Of a stretch of 64,000 bases of DNA, positions 1 to 7,715 are shown in pieces. Origin of the DNA: CALFML01 sp044222245 (GTDB lineage: Bacteria > Myxococcota_A > Polyangia > Palsa-1104 > JAEUJZ01); the NCBI GenBank assembly GCA_044222245.1, contig JBGANQ010000050.1, positions 1 through 64,000 of the forward strand, written 5' to 3'. The notes beneath the pieces are model-generated. The model did not search any database. It had not been told where the DNA came from and saw nothing but the letters and a program-made list of their open reading frames with translations. The first letter of the stretch is position 1, and the number at the start of each line of letters is the position of its first letter. The translations under genes and the position numbers were made by a program.

Positions 1-152
1 GCCCCGCCCTTCGACACTTCGTAGACCCCATCTACCTTCTATAGAACGACTCGCCCTGCCCGCCGCCCAAGCGCCGTTTCCCGAGGAGCTGCGCGGCTTT
101 GCCCCTGGCCCGGCCGATGCATAGGACGGCGCGCAAGAGAGGAGCATTGCAG

Positions 153-1394
153 ATGAGTGTCCTACAGCCAATCAAACGTCTCTTCCGTCGCCTTGGTTAT
201 CTCCTTCTGGCCACCCCGTGGGCGGTGGTGCTGGGTCTTATCGAGATCCTGCGCAGCGAGCGGGGGCGCCGCCTGCTGGCCAGCCTGAGCCTGGTCGGCC
301 TGCTGTTCGCCCTGGGCCTGGCCCACCCGGTGCGCAGCATCGCCCCCGGCGAGGTCGGCGTGCGCTGGAACCGCATCACCGGCAGCATGACCGAGGTGCG
401 CGAGGGCTGGACGCTGCTCTTGCCCGGCCTGCACGAGCTGCACCGCTACTCGCTGCGCGATCAGGTCTATCGCCCCGCCCGCAGCAGCCGCGCCGCCGGC
501 GAGGCGCCCTATCAGTCGGTCGAGGGCCTGTCGCTGGGCGTCGAGGTCGCGGTGCGCTACGCGCTGGACGCGGCGCACATTCCGGCGGTGGCGCGCAAGC
601 TGCCGACCGATGTCGGGGCGCAGCTGGTGGAACCGGTGGTCGATGGGGTGCTGCATCGGACGTTCGCCAAGCACACCGTGCGCGAGATCTTCTCCAGCCA
701 GCGCGGCGAGATTCAGAAGGCGCTCGCCGAGGAGCTGGGGGCGCTGCTGCTGCCCGACGGGGTGCTGATCAAGGCGGTGTTCCTGGGCAACGTCGACCTG
801 CCCAAAGAGTACAAAAACGGCCTGGAAGCGCTGCTCGCTGAGGAGCTGCACACCGAGAAGATGCGCTACACGCTGGAGCTCAAGGAGAAGAAGGTCAAGG
901 AGTCCGAGCTTGACGGCGAGGCGCAGAAGGTCCAGCGCGAGAAGGCCGCCGAGGCGGCGGGCCGCGAGGAGATCATCGCCGCCAAGGCCAAGGCCGAGGC
1001 GATGCAGCACATCCTCCCGTTCAAGGAGCGCGAGATCGAGCAGAAGCGCCTGGAGGCCGAGGCGCAGAAGGTGCAGCGGCTCAAGCAGGCCGAGGGTGAG
1101 GCCGACGCGCGGCGCATCGAGTCGAGCGGCGAGGCGGATGCGCGGCGCAAGCTGGCCGAGTCGGACGCCTACCGCACCGAAGTGCTGGGCAAGGCGAGCA
1201 GCGAGCAGCTGGCGCGCGAGTCGGCGCTCATCGCCAAAAACCCGCTGCTCATCCAAAAGACGCTGGCCGACAAGCTGTCCGACAAGATCCAGGTGATCAT
1301 CGCCCCGCCCACTGCCGGCGGCTTCTTCGCCGGCTCGCTGCTCGGCCAGGCCAAGGCGGAGGCGCCCAAGCAGGCCAAGGCGGAGGAGGAATAG
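153..1394 (+). CDS. SPFH/band-7 (prohibitin-like) membrane protein
   Basis: A 413-residue membrane-anchored SPFH-domain protein of the kind that forms oligomeric scaffolds in lipid microdomains. Two hydrophobic stretches lie near residues 15-30 and 40-60, followed by the band-7 domain (about 60-240; 'APGEVGVRWNR' and 'LPGLHELHRYSLR' are typical) and a long Ala/Glu/Lys coiled coil with repeated 'EGEADARR' and 'EAQKVQR' blocks (about 240-370). The ATG at 153 is preferred over the in-frame ATG at 99 because GGAG lies just upstream of it and the first 18 residues of the longer form are Arg-rich and unlike the family. The next gene follows after 2 bases, so the two are almost certainly co-transcribed. 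The class is secure; the cargo or partner is unknown. Confidence 0.88.
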   Translation: MSVLQPIKRLFRRLGYLLLATPWAVVLGLIEILRSERGRRLLASLSLVGLLFALGLAHPVRSIAPGEVGVRWNRITGSMTEVREGWTLLLPGLHELHRYSLRDQVYRPARSSRAAGEAPYQSVEGLSLGVEVAVRYALDAAHIPAVARKLPTDVGAQLVEPVVDGVLHRTFAKHTVREIFSSQRGEIQKALAEELGALLLPDGVLIKAVFLGNVDLPKEYKNGLEALLAEELHTEKMRYTLELKEKKVKESELDGEAQKVQREKAAEAAGREEIIAAKAKAEAMQHILPFKEREIEQKRLEAEAQKVQRLKQAEGEADARRIESSGEADARRKLAESDAYRTEVLGKASSEQLARESALIAKNPLLIQKTLADKLSDKIQVIIAPPTAGGFFAGSLLGQAKAEAPKQAKAEEE

Positions 1395-1396
1395 TC

Positions 1397-2848
1397 ATGC
1401 TGCCGCTGCTGCTGCTGGTGGCGATCGTTGTCGAGGATCAGACCGCCCTGCGCGCCGCGCCGCAGGAGAACACGCCGCGCCAGGTGATGCTGTGGCGCGG
1501 CGACTGGCTGGAGGTGCGCGGCGAGCGCGCCGGCTACCTGCAGGTCTACGACCACCGGCGCGAGCGCCCCGGCTACGTGCGCTCCGCCCAGGTGCGCACC
1601 TACCCGGCGCAAGAGGCGAGCGCCCCGGCGCTGCACGCGGTCATCGACTTTTTGCGCGAGACCCCGGGCGCCGAGTCGCTGGGCATCGGCTACACCGCGC
1701 TCTACCTGCGCGCGGCGCCGGCGGCTGCGGTGGGCAGCGAGGTGTTCGACGCGCTCGGCGGCTTCGCCGACCGGCTGGGGCGGCGGGCCTCGGCGCGCCG
1801 CGTCGGCAGCGGCCGGGATGATGCGGCGCTGGCCGCCCACCTCGAGGTCGCGCAGAGCTACGGGGTCAGCTACCTAAGCCGTGAGCAGGGCAAGCAGGTC
1901 CAGGTCTGCTACGACGGCGAGGCCTTCCGCCGCGTCCTGGCGCTGCCCGGCGCGGCGACCGCCAAGGCGCGGGCGGCGCTGGCCTTGACGCAGCCCGCGT
2001 GTATAGATCCCGCGCTCGGCCCGAGCGACCGCCAGCTGGTGGATGAGTGGTCCCTCTCTGTGCTGCAGCAGGTCGAGCCGGCCGGGCTGCCGGCCTCGCT
2101 GGCCAACCGCCTCCGGCTGCGCCGCGCCAGCACGCTCGGTCAGCTGGTCTTTCAGTATGCCCGCAAGGGAGATCCCGCCCGCGCCGCGGCGACCAGCGAG
2201 CTGGCGGTGCGCGAGCTGGCCCTGGTCAATCGGTCCGAGCTCTACGAGGAGGACGCCGGCTGGTATGAGGCGGTGGCGGTGCGCGTCGGTGCCTCGCGCT
2301 GGGCGGCCGAGCCCCCGCGCCCCGCGCGCGGCGGTAAGCCGGAGCTGGCGCTGGAGACCCACCCCGGTCAGCCGGGAGAGACCTGTGTGGCGGTGGTGGC
2401 TCCCGGTGCGCGACCGGAGGACAAGAAGGTCCTTTTCAGCAAGTGCACCTACGGCCTGGTCTGGCCGCAGTCGCTGCGCATCGCCCCGCGCGGTCAGGCC
2501 ATGGTCCTTTCGGTGCAGCCGCTGCCGAGCTGGAACGAGCTGTGGGTCTTCCACCCCGAGACCCCGGCAGATGGCAAGGAGCCCGCCGGCTGGCGTCTGG
2601 ATACCCTGTCGCCCGCGGCGGCCGAGCCGCAGCTTGGCAACATCGAGCTGGCCGGCTTCTCTCCCGACGGAACCCGGCTCCTTCTGGCCCGCGAGGCGGA
2701 GGTGGCGGGCGCCATCAAGCGCGAGTTCCAGGTCCTCCGGCTCGCTACTTTACAGATCGAGTCCCAGGCCCGCAGCGCTGAGCGCCTGGCGGCATTCCGC
2801 AGCTGGCAGTCCGCCGACTGGCAGAGCCGCACTCTCGCCCTACACTAG
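1397..2848 (+). CDS. Secreted protein with N-terminal SH3-like region, function unknown
   Basis: A 483-residue protein with a short hydrophobic N-terminus (residues 1-12) that could act as a signal or anchor. Residues about 15-65 read like a bacterial SH3 domain ('TALRAAP', 'GDWLEVRGERAGYLQVYD', 'GYVRSAQVR'), a fold used to bind cell-wall or protein ligands. The middle is Ala/Leu-rich and helical; the last third has beta-propeller-like phrases such as 'FSPDGTRLLLAR'. A GGAGGA ribosome site lies 7 bases before the ATG, inside the end of the SPFH gene, so it is probably made together with that membrane protein and may act with it at the envelope. No enzymatic motif was seen; the product is otherwise unrecognised. 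Confidence 0.75.
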   Translation: MLPLLLLVAIVVEDQTALRAAPQENTPRQVMLWRGDWLEVRGERAGYLQVYDHRRERPGYVRSAQVRTYPAQEASAPALHAVIDFLRETPGAESLGIGYTALYLRAAPAAAVGSEVFDALGGFADRLGRRASARRVGSGRDDAALAAHLEVAQSYGVSYLSREQGKQVQVCYDGEAFRRVLALPGAATAKARAALALTQPACIDPALGPSDRQLVDEWSLSVLQQVEPAGLPASLANRLRLRRASTLGQLVFQYARKGDPARAAATSELAVRELALVNRSELYEEDAGWYEAVAVRVGASRWAAEPPRPARGGKPELALETHPGQPGETCVAVVAPGARPEDKKVLFSKCTYGLVWPQSLRIAPRGQAMVLSVQPLPSWNELWVFHPETPADGKEPAGWRLDTLSPAAAEPQLGNIELAGFSPDGTRLLLAREAEVAGAIKREFQVLRLATLQIESQARSAERLAAFRSWQSADWQSRTLALH

Positions 2849-3021
2849 ATACTATTTCGGCACGCAGGCGCCGCGCTCACTCCATAGGCGGCAGCGCGAC
2901 GCCGGGTCAGGTCGACAGCGGCGCCGGACCGAAAACGGCAGGGAAATACTCCTGATTGACCTCGCCCAGGCGCAGAGCCGGATCTAATATCAACTCTGCT
3001 AATCACCCCCGGAGGAGCTTC

Positions 3022-3948
3022 ATGAGTGTCATGCCCCATGTTGAACCGGAGTGTCTGAAAAAGGAAGGAGCCGAGCCGGCAGTCGAGCTGGACATCGAAG
3101 CGCACACCCGCGACCTGGGCGGTGGCTTCACCGTCCGCCGCCTGCTGCCGTCCCCGGTCCGCCGCATGGTCGGTCCGTTCATCTTCGTCGATCACATGGG
3201 TCCTGTACACCTGGCGCCCCGCCTTGGACTTGATGTCCGACCCCACCCGCACATCAACCTGGCCACAGTGACATACCTGTTCGAAGGGGACATCCTCCAC
3301 CGCGACAGCCTGGGCACCGAGCAGCTTATCCGCCCGGGTGCCGTCAACTGGATGACTGCGGGGCGCGGCATCGTCCACTCCGAGCGCTCGCCCGCCGCGG
3401 CGCGCCAGGCGGGACCGAGCCTGCACGGGATGCAGATGTGGGTGGCGCTGCCCACCGAGCACGAAGAGGTCGAGCCATCCTTTGCCCACCACCCCGCCGA
3501 CACCATCCCCGCGGTCGAGCTGCCCGGGGCGCGGCTGCGCATCGTCGCCGGCGCCGCCTACGGAACAGCCTCCCCAGTAAAGACGCTATCCCCGCTGTTC
3601 TATGTCGAAGCGCAGCTCGATGCGGACGCCGAGCTGCCGCTTCCCGAGGAATATCTGGGACGTGCCGCCTATGTAGTACAGGGAGTACTGTCCTGCGCTG
3701 GCAAGACGTACGGGGAAGGCTCGATGATCGTCTTTCGCGCCGGGACCCCGGCGTCGATCACTGCGCGCGCGGCCTCGCGGGTGATGCTGCTCGGCGGCGC
3801 TCCTCTGGATGGGGAGCGCTATGTCTACTGGAACTTCGTCTCCAGCTCGCAGGATCGCATCGAGCGCGCCAAGGACGACTGGCGCAAGCGCCGCTTCCCC
3901 AGCGTCCCCCGCGACGACGCCGAGTTCATTCCGCTGCCGAGCCCGTAG
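3022..3948 (+). CDS. Pirin family protein
   Basis: A 308-residue bicupin of the pirin family. The N-terminal cupin carries the metal-binding set: 'FIFVDHMGP' leads into 'PHPHINLATVTYL' (two His), followed by 'GAVNWMTAGRGIVHSE' (His and Glu). A C-terminal pirin domain (about 180-300) contains 'LSPLFYVEAQLDADAELPLPEE'-like beta strands. Pirins are cytosolic iron proteins; some have quercetinase activity and others modulate transcription or metabolism, so the precise role here is open. The ATG at 3022 is chosen because GGAGGAG lies at 3011-3017. The gene ends about 30 bases before the FMN oxidase gene. Family assignment is firm. Confidence 0.92.
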   Translation: MSVMPHVEPECLKKEGAEPAVELDIEAHTRDLGGGFTVRRLLPSPVRRMVGPFIFVDHMGPVHLAPRLGLDVRPHPHINLATVTYLFEGDILHRDSLGTEQLIRPGAVNWMTAGRGIVHSERSPAAARQAGPSLHGMQMWVALPTEHEEVEPSFAHHPADTIPAVELPGARLRIVAGAAYGTASPVKTLSPLFYVEAQLDADAELPLPEEYLGRAAYVVQGVLSCAGKTYGEGSMIVFRAGTPASITARAASRVMLLGGAPLDGERYVYWNFVSSSQDRIERAKDDWRKRRFPSVPRDDAEFIPLPSP

Positions 3949-3979
3949 GCAGCCCCCGGGTCCGCTATACTCTCTGCGC

Positions 3980-5050
3980 ATGCGGTCCCTGCTCACCACC
4001 CATGACTTCGAACAGAAGGCGCGCGGCAGCCTGACTCAGCTCGCTGCCGACTACTTCCGCGCCGGTGCGGACGGCGAGCGGACGCTGCAGCGCAACTGCG
4101 CGGCGTTTGCCGACTATGAGATCTGGCCGCGGATCCTGCGCGACGTCTCGCAGCTCGATCTGCGCCTGGAGCTGCTCGGGCTGCAGCTGCCCATGCCCAT
4201 CCTCATCGCGCCCACCGCGTACCAGCGGCTCGCCCACCCTGAAGGCGAGCGGGCGATGGCGCGCGGGGCGGCGGCGGCCGGGGCGCTGATGGTGGTCTCG
4301 ACCCTGGCCACCACGACCCTGGAGCAGGTGGCGGCGGCGGCGCCGGGGCCCAAGTGGTTCCAGCTTTATATCCACCGCGACCGCGAGCTCACCCGCTCGC
4401 TGGTCGAGCGGGCGCAGGCGGCGGGCTACGCGGCGCTGGTGCTGACGGTCGACACGCCGCTGCTCGGACGCCGGCTGGCCGATGAGCGCAACGGGTTCGC
4501 GCTGCCGCCCGGCCTCACCATGGCCAACCTCGCCGAGGCCCCCACCGCGCCGCTGTCAGGCTCGGCGCTGGCCAGCTACTGCGCGGCGCGCCATGACGCC
4601 TCGGTCACCTGGACGGACGTAGACTGGCTGCGCTCGATCACCCGGCTGCCGATCCTGCTCAAGGGAGTGCTGCGCGGCGATGACGCGGCGCGGGCGGTCG
4701 CGCAGGGGGTCGCCGGCATCATCGTCTCCAACCACGGGGCACGGCAGCTCGATGGCACGCCGGCGACGATCGACGCCCTGGGCGAGGTGTGCACCGCGGT
4801 GGCCGGCCGCTGCCCGGTGCTGCTCGACGGTGGGGTGCGCTGGGGTACGGACGTGCTCAAGGCGCTCGGTCGGGGCGCGGCGGCGGTGCTCATCGGCCGC
4901 CCGGCGCTGTGGGGGCTGGCGGTGGGGGGCGAAGAAGGCGTGACGCGGGTCCTGAACATCCTGCGTGGGGAGCTGGAGCGGGCGATGGCGCTTGCCGGCT
5001 GCGCCACGCTCGCCGCCATCGACGCGGATCTGATCCGCCGTCTGCGCTAA
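3980..5050 (+). CDS. FMN-dependent L-2-hydroxyacid oxidase/dehydrogenase
   Basis: A 356-residue TIM-barrel flavoprotein of the glycolate/lactate oxidase family that oxidises L-2-hydroxyacids to 2-oxoacids. Visible landmarks are 'MPILIAPTAYQRLAHPEGE' near the N-terminus, 'FQLYIHRDRELT', the lysine region 'LPILLKGVLRGDDA', the catalytic His-Arg motif 'SNHGARQLDG', and the phosphate-binding end 'LLDGGVRWGTDVLKALGRGA'. Length fits the soluble, oxidase-like branch without a membrane insertion. The ATG at 3980 is favoured: the upstream in-frame extension lies inside the pirin gene. No ribosome site is visible, and a TATACT box ends 8 bases before the ATG, which suggests a leaderless transcript. Substrate (glycolate, lactate or other) cannot be told. 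Confidence 0.92.
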   Translation: MRSLLTTHDFEQKARGSLTQLAADYFRAGADGERTLQRNCAAFADYEIWPRILRDVSQLDLRLELLGLQLPMPILIAPTAYQRLAHPEGERAMARGAAAAGALMVVSTLATTTLEQVAAAAPGPKWFQLYIHRDRELTRSLVERAQAAGYAALVLTVDTPLLGRRLADERNGFALPPGLTMANLAEAPTAPLSGSALASYCAARHDASVTWTDVDWLRSITRLPILLKGVLRGDDAARAVAQGVAGIIVSNHGARQLDGTPATIDALGEVCTAVAGRCPVLLDGGVRWGTDVLKALGRGAAAVLIGRPALWGLAVGGEEGVTRVLNILRGELERAMALAGCATLAAIDADLIRRLR

Positions 5051-5111
5051 GCCGGTTTGCGGCCGGCGACGGTCCGGGCGCGCTGCCGGCGGACCGCTCG
5101 GAGCCCTCGGC

Positions 5112-6098
5112 TCAGGCGAGGATGGGCACCCCGTGAGTGGCGTCATCGGTCAACAGCTCCAGCGCCGCGCGGTGGGCGCTGCGCAGCCGCCGCGGCGCCT
5201 GCCCGGGCAGGGTCAGCGTCAGCTCGCACGCCGCCAGCTTGGAGTTGAGGCAGGTCTTGCTGCCGCCCGGCGGGTTGCCGTAGGTGAGCCCGACAAAGCG
5301 CTCGCGCGGGGCGGACAGGTGACACTCGATCGCCGCTTGCGCACTGTGGGTCTGAAATCGCCAGTCGAAGTAAGCGATGGTGGCCTTGGCGCGGGCGGCG
5401 TTCCAGATCGAGTTGATGGCATACTCGCGACCGTCCAGGCGCAGCACTACCGTGGTAAGCCAGGGCGTCCACAGCGGCCCGAACCTCAGCTTGGCGGTGG
5501 CGCACTCGAGAAAAGCGTCTGGGGCGTCATCAAAGCCCGCCACCTGGCCCCAAGCGTAGCGGTCGGTGTGCTTGGACCCCCAGTTATGATTCTGGCTCCC
5601 CGGCCAGTCGGCCAGGTCGTGCGTCACTCCGTTTACCACAAATGAGCCCGAGTAGCGGGCACCGGGCGTCCCCACCAGCGCCTTGGCGCGCGGCAGCGGC
5701 GCCGTGTAAAGCGACTCGCGCAGCAGCAGCAGGGGCCGATCGCCCCCGGTGTACTTCAGGTTCCACGCCAGGGTGTTGCCGCTGCCGTTGACGCGGCCGG
5801 TGAGCGCGCCGTCCTGCAGCCGCGCGTCCCCCAGGGCAACGTCCAGGCCGCCGCTGGCAAAGCTGCAGAACGACCAGCCGATGGTCTCCTTGGCCACTGC
5901 GATCTGGTTCTTTTCGCCGTCAAACCAGATGCCCCACAGCTCGCCCACCGGCGCGCCGCCGCGCGGCCGGAAGATGGTGTAGCGGACCCAGAAGGCCAGC
6001 GGCCGCGTCGGATGGTTGGCGCGCTGAAACCAGCTCTCGTAGTGACCGATGGCGGAGTCGAGATCGTGCCGGGGGGCGTTGCAGCGATTGCGGTCCAT
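5112..6098 (-). CDS. AttH/CrtC-like or tocopherol-cyclase-like lipocalin-fold protein
   Basis: A 328-residue protein with the look of the double-lipocalin families that act on hydrophobic substrates (carotenoid hydratase CrtC, AttH, tocopherol cyclase). The recognisable signature is the central 'GSQNHNWGSKHTDRYAWGQ', a His/Trp-rich motif typical of these families, preceded by 'YSGSFVVNGVTHDL'. The rest is beta-rich with many Trp and Gly. There is no signal peptide and no ribosome site in front of the ATG. It points towards the FMN oxidase gene, from which it is separated by about 60 bases. A role on a lipid, carotenoid or other apolar substrate is inferred from family resemblance only. Confidence 0.65.
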   Translation of the reverse strand: MDRNRCNAPRHDLDSAIGHYESWFQRANHPTRPLAFWVRYTIFRPRGGAPVGELWGIWFDGEKNQIAVAKETIGWSFCSFASGGLDVALGDARLQDGALTGRVNGSGNTLAWNLKYTGGDRPLLLLRESLYTAPLPRAKALVGTPGARYSGSFVVNGVTHDLADWPGSQNHNWGSKHTDRYAWGQVAGFDDAPDAFLECATAKLRFGPLWTPWLTTVVLRLDGREYAINSIWNAARAKATIAYFDWRFQTHSAQAAIECHLSAPRERFVGLTYGNPPGGSKTCLNSKLAACELTLTLPGQAPRRLRSAHRAALELLTDDATHGVPILA

Positions 6099-6168
6099 CT
6101 AAAAAATGCTACTGCGAGTTGTCCGATATGTCACCCACCGTGTATGGTGAGCACCCAGGTGGTAGCCC

Positions 6169-7056
6169 ATGTCCATCCCCCCTTCCGTGCCCCCTTCGGT
6201 GCCCCCTTCCGTGCCCCTTGCTGATGCTGATGAGCGCCTGGCGACCACGCGCCGCAGCTGGAACCTCGCGACGCGCAACCACAACAGCCACAAAGGCGAC
6301 CAGGCGGCCTTCCTGCGCGCTGGCGGCGAGCTCCTGTTCCCCGAGGAGCTCGAGCTGCTCGGCGAGCTCGCCGGCAAGCAGCTTGTGCACCTGCAGTGCA
6401 ACTCCGGCCAGGACACGCTGTGCCTGGCGCGGCGCGGCGCGGTAGCGACCGGCGTCGACCTGTCGGACGAGGCGATCGGCTTTGCCCGTCGGCTGGCGGA
6501 CGACAGCGGCCTCGGGGCGAAGTTCATCGAGGCCGAGATCATCGACTGGATGCGCACCACCGACCAGCGCTTCGAGCTCGCCTTCGCCAGCTACGGGGTC
6601 ATCGGCTGGCATGCGGACCCCCTGGCGTGGATGCGCGGGGTAGCCCGCATCCTTGTGCCGGGCGGCAGCCTGGTCTATGTCGAGTTCCACCCGCTCATCT
6701 GGACCTACGGCTCGGCGCTCGATATGACCGGCGACGACTACTTCCACCGCGGACCGTACGTGGCGCCGGTTAATGACTACGTGGCGGAGTCCGCCCACGC
6801 CCTGGGAGCCACTTCCGGGGAGGTGCTGAGCAACGACATCCCGGCCTATGGCTACCAGCACACCCTGGCCGAGCTCATTCAGGCGTGCGTGGACGCCGGG
6901 CTGCAGGTGGAGGTCCTGCGCGAGTATCCGCACAGTAACGGCTTCCGACCGTCCCCGGCGCTGATTGCCGGCCCGGGGCGGCGCTGGCTGTGGCCGCCGG
7001 GGCGCCCGCGGCTGCCTCTTATGTTCGGCCTGCGCGCAACCCGCCCCAGGCTGTAG
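6169..7056 (+). CDS. SAM-dependent class I methyltransferase
   Basis: A 295-residue Rossmann methyltransferase. Motif I reads 'KQLVHLQCNSGQDTLCLARRG' (slightly unusual, with Gln-Cys-Asn in place of the common acidic-Gly run), followed by the acidic strand end 'VATGVDLSDEAI', a later 'FELAFASYGVIGWHADP' and the post-motif 'ILVPGGSLVYVEFHPL'. This resembles small-molecule methyltransferases of the UbiE/COQ5-like superfamily; substrate unknown. The N-terminal 17 residues are a repeated Pro-Pro-Ser-Val tract encoded by a 12-base tandem repeat and are probably disordered. No clear ribosome site precedes the ATG, and an internal start near the 'MSIPPS' region cannot be excluded. Confidence 0.85.
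   Translation: MSIPPSVPPSVPPSVPLADADERLATTRRSWNLATRNHNSHKGDQAAFLRAGGELLFPEELELLGELAGKQLVHLQCNSGQDTLCLARRGAVATGVDLSDEAIGFARRLADDSGLGAKFIEAEIIDWMRTTDQRFELAFASYGVIGWHADPLAWMRGVARILVPGGSLVYVEFHPLIWTYGSALDMTGDDYFHRGPYVAPVNDYVAESAHALGATSGEVLSNDIPAYGYQHTLAELIQACVDAGLQVEVLREYPHSNGFRPSPALIAGPGRRWLWPPGRPRLPLMFGLRATRPRL
6178..6213 (+). repeat. 12-base tandem repeat, three units, in frame
   Basis: Three head-to-tail copies of CCCCCTTCCGTG (the middle one with a single C-to-G change) encode Pro-Pro-Ser-Val three times at the very start of the methyltransferase. The unit is a multiple of three, so copy-number change would alter protein length without changing frame. Confidence 0.9.
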
Positions 7057-7244
7057 GTCGACAACGTAATCGGCACCCGCGGCCCATGGTGACCGTGGCG
7101 CCCGCGGCGCCCGCGGCTGTGGGGCAGGCAGGCGCGCTTTTCCTTGACCGGGCGGCAAGCGGTCGTGATTCAATAGCGCGTGGCAGCTGCGAGCGCCTGG
7201 CGTCGCCGGGCAGCAGTGCCAAGCAGCCCAAAAGGAGCCCTCCC

Positions 7245-7715
7245 ATGGCCTCGCCCGCCTTGCTCTTGCCGCCCTTCACCTATGAGACCGCGGTCGCCAA
7301 GGTGCGCGCGGCTGAAAATGCCTGGAACTCCCGCGAGCCGGCCCGCGTCGCGCTGGCCTACACCCCCGACTCGCAGTGGCGGAACCGCAGCACCTTCCTC
7401 AGCGGCCGCGAGCAGATTACCGAGTTCCTGCAGCTCAAGTGGCAGCGCGAGCTCGACTACCGCCTGGCCAAGGCGATGTGGAGCTTCACCGACAACCGCA
7501 TCGCGGTGCGCTTCCGCTACGAGTACCATGACGCGGGCGGCCAGTGGTTCCGCGCCTACGGCAACGAGCTTTGGGAGTTCGCCGCCGATGGCCTTATGCG
7601 CCGCCGCGAGGCGAGCATCAATGATCTGGCGATCGCCGAGTCCGAGCGCACCTTCCACTGGCCGGCGCCCGGACCGCGACCCCAGGACGATCCCGGCATC
7701 GAGTCGATTCGCTGA
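7245..7715 (+). CDS. DUF1348 / NTF2-like protein
   Basis: A 156-residue protein matching the DUF1348 branch of the SnoaL/NTF2-like fold throughout: 'PPFTYETAVAKVRAAENAWNS', 'YTPDSQWRNRS', 'FLSGREQI', 'FLQLKWQRELDYRL', 'NRIAVRFRYEYHD', 'GNELWEF'. Members are small alpha+beta barrels with a hydrophobic pocket; no reaction is established for the family. The ATG at 7245 is selected because AGGAG lies 8 bases upstream and the length equals that of the family. Its stop codon overlaps the start of the next gene (TGATG), which implies translational coupling to the large flavin/iron-sulphur oxidoreductase and possibly a shared substrate. Confidence 0.9.
   Translation: MASPALLLPPFTYETAVAKVRAAENAWNSREPARVALAYTPDSQWRNRSTFLSGREQITEFLQLKWQRELDYRLAKAMWSFTDNRIAVRFRYEYHDAGGQWFRAYGNELWEFAADGLMRRREASINDLAIAESERTFHWPAPGPRPQDDPGIESIR

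Noticed and set aside
162..1256. Minus-strand open frame opposite the SPFH gene
   Set aside because: Leu/Arg-rich mirror of a coiled-coil gene; the plus strand has a ribosome site and the complete SPFH domain.
5085..5120. Small GAGCC/GGCTC hairpin between the FMN oxidase and lipocalin-like genes
   Set aside because: Only five base pairs with a 3-base loop and no T-run; such stems are frequent by chance at this GC content.
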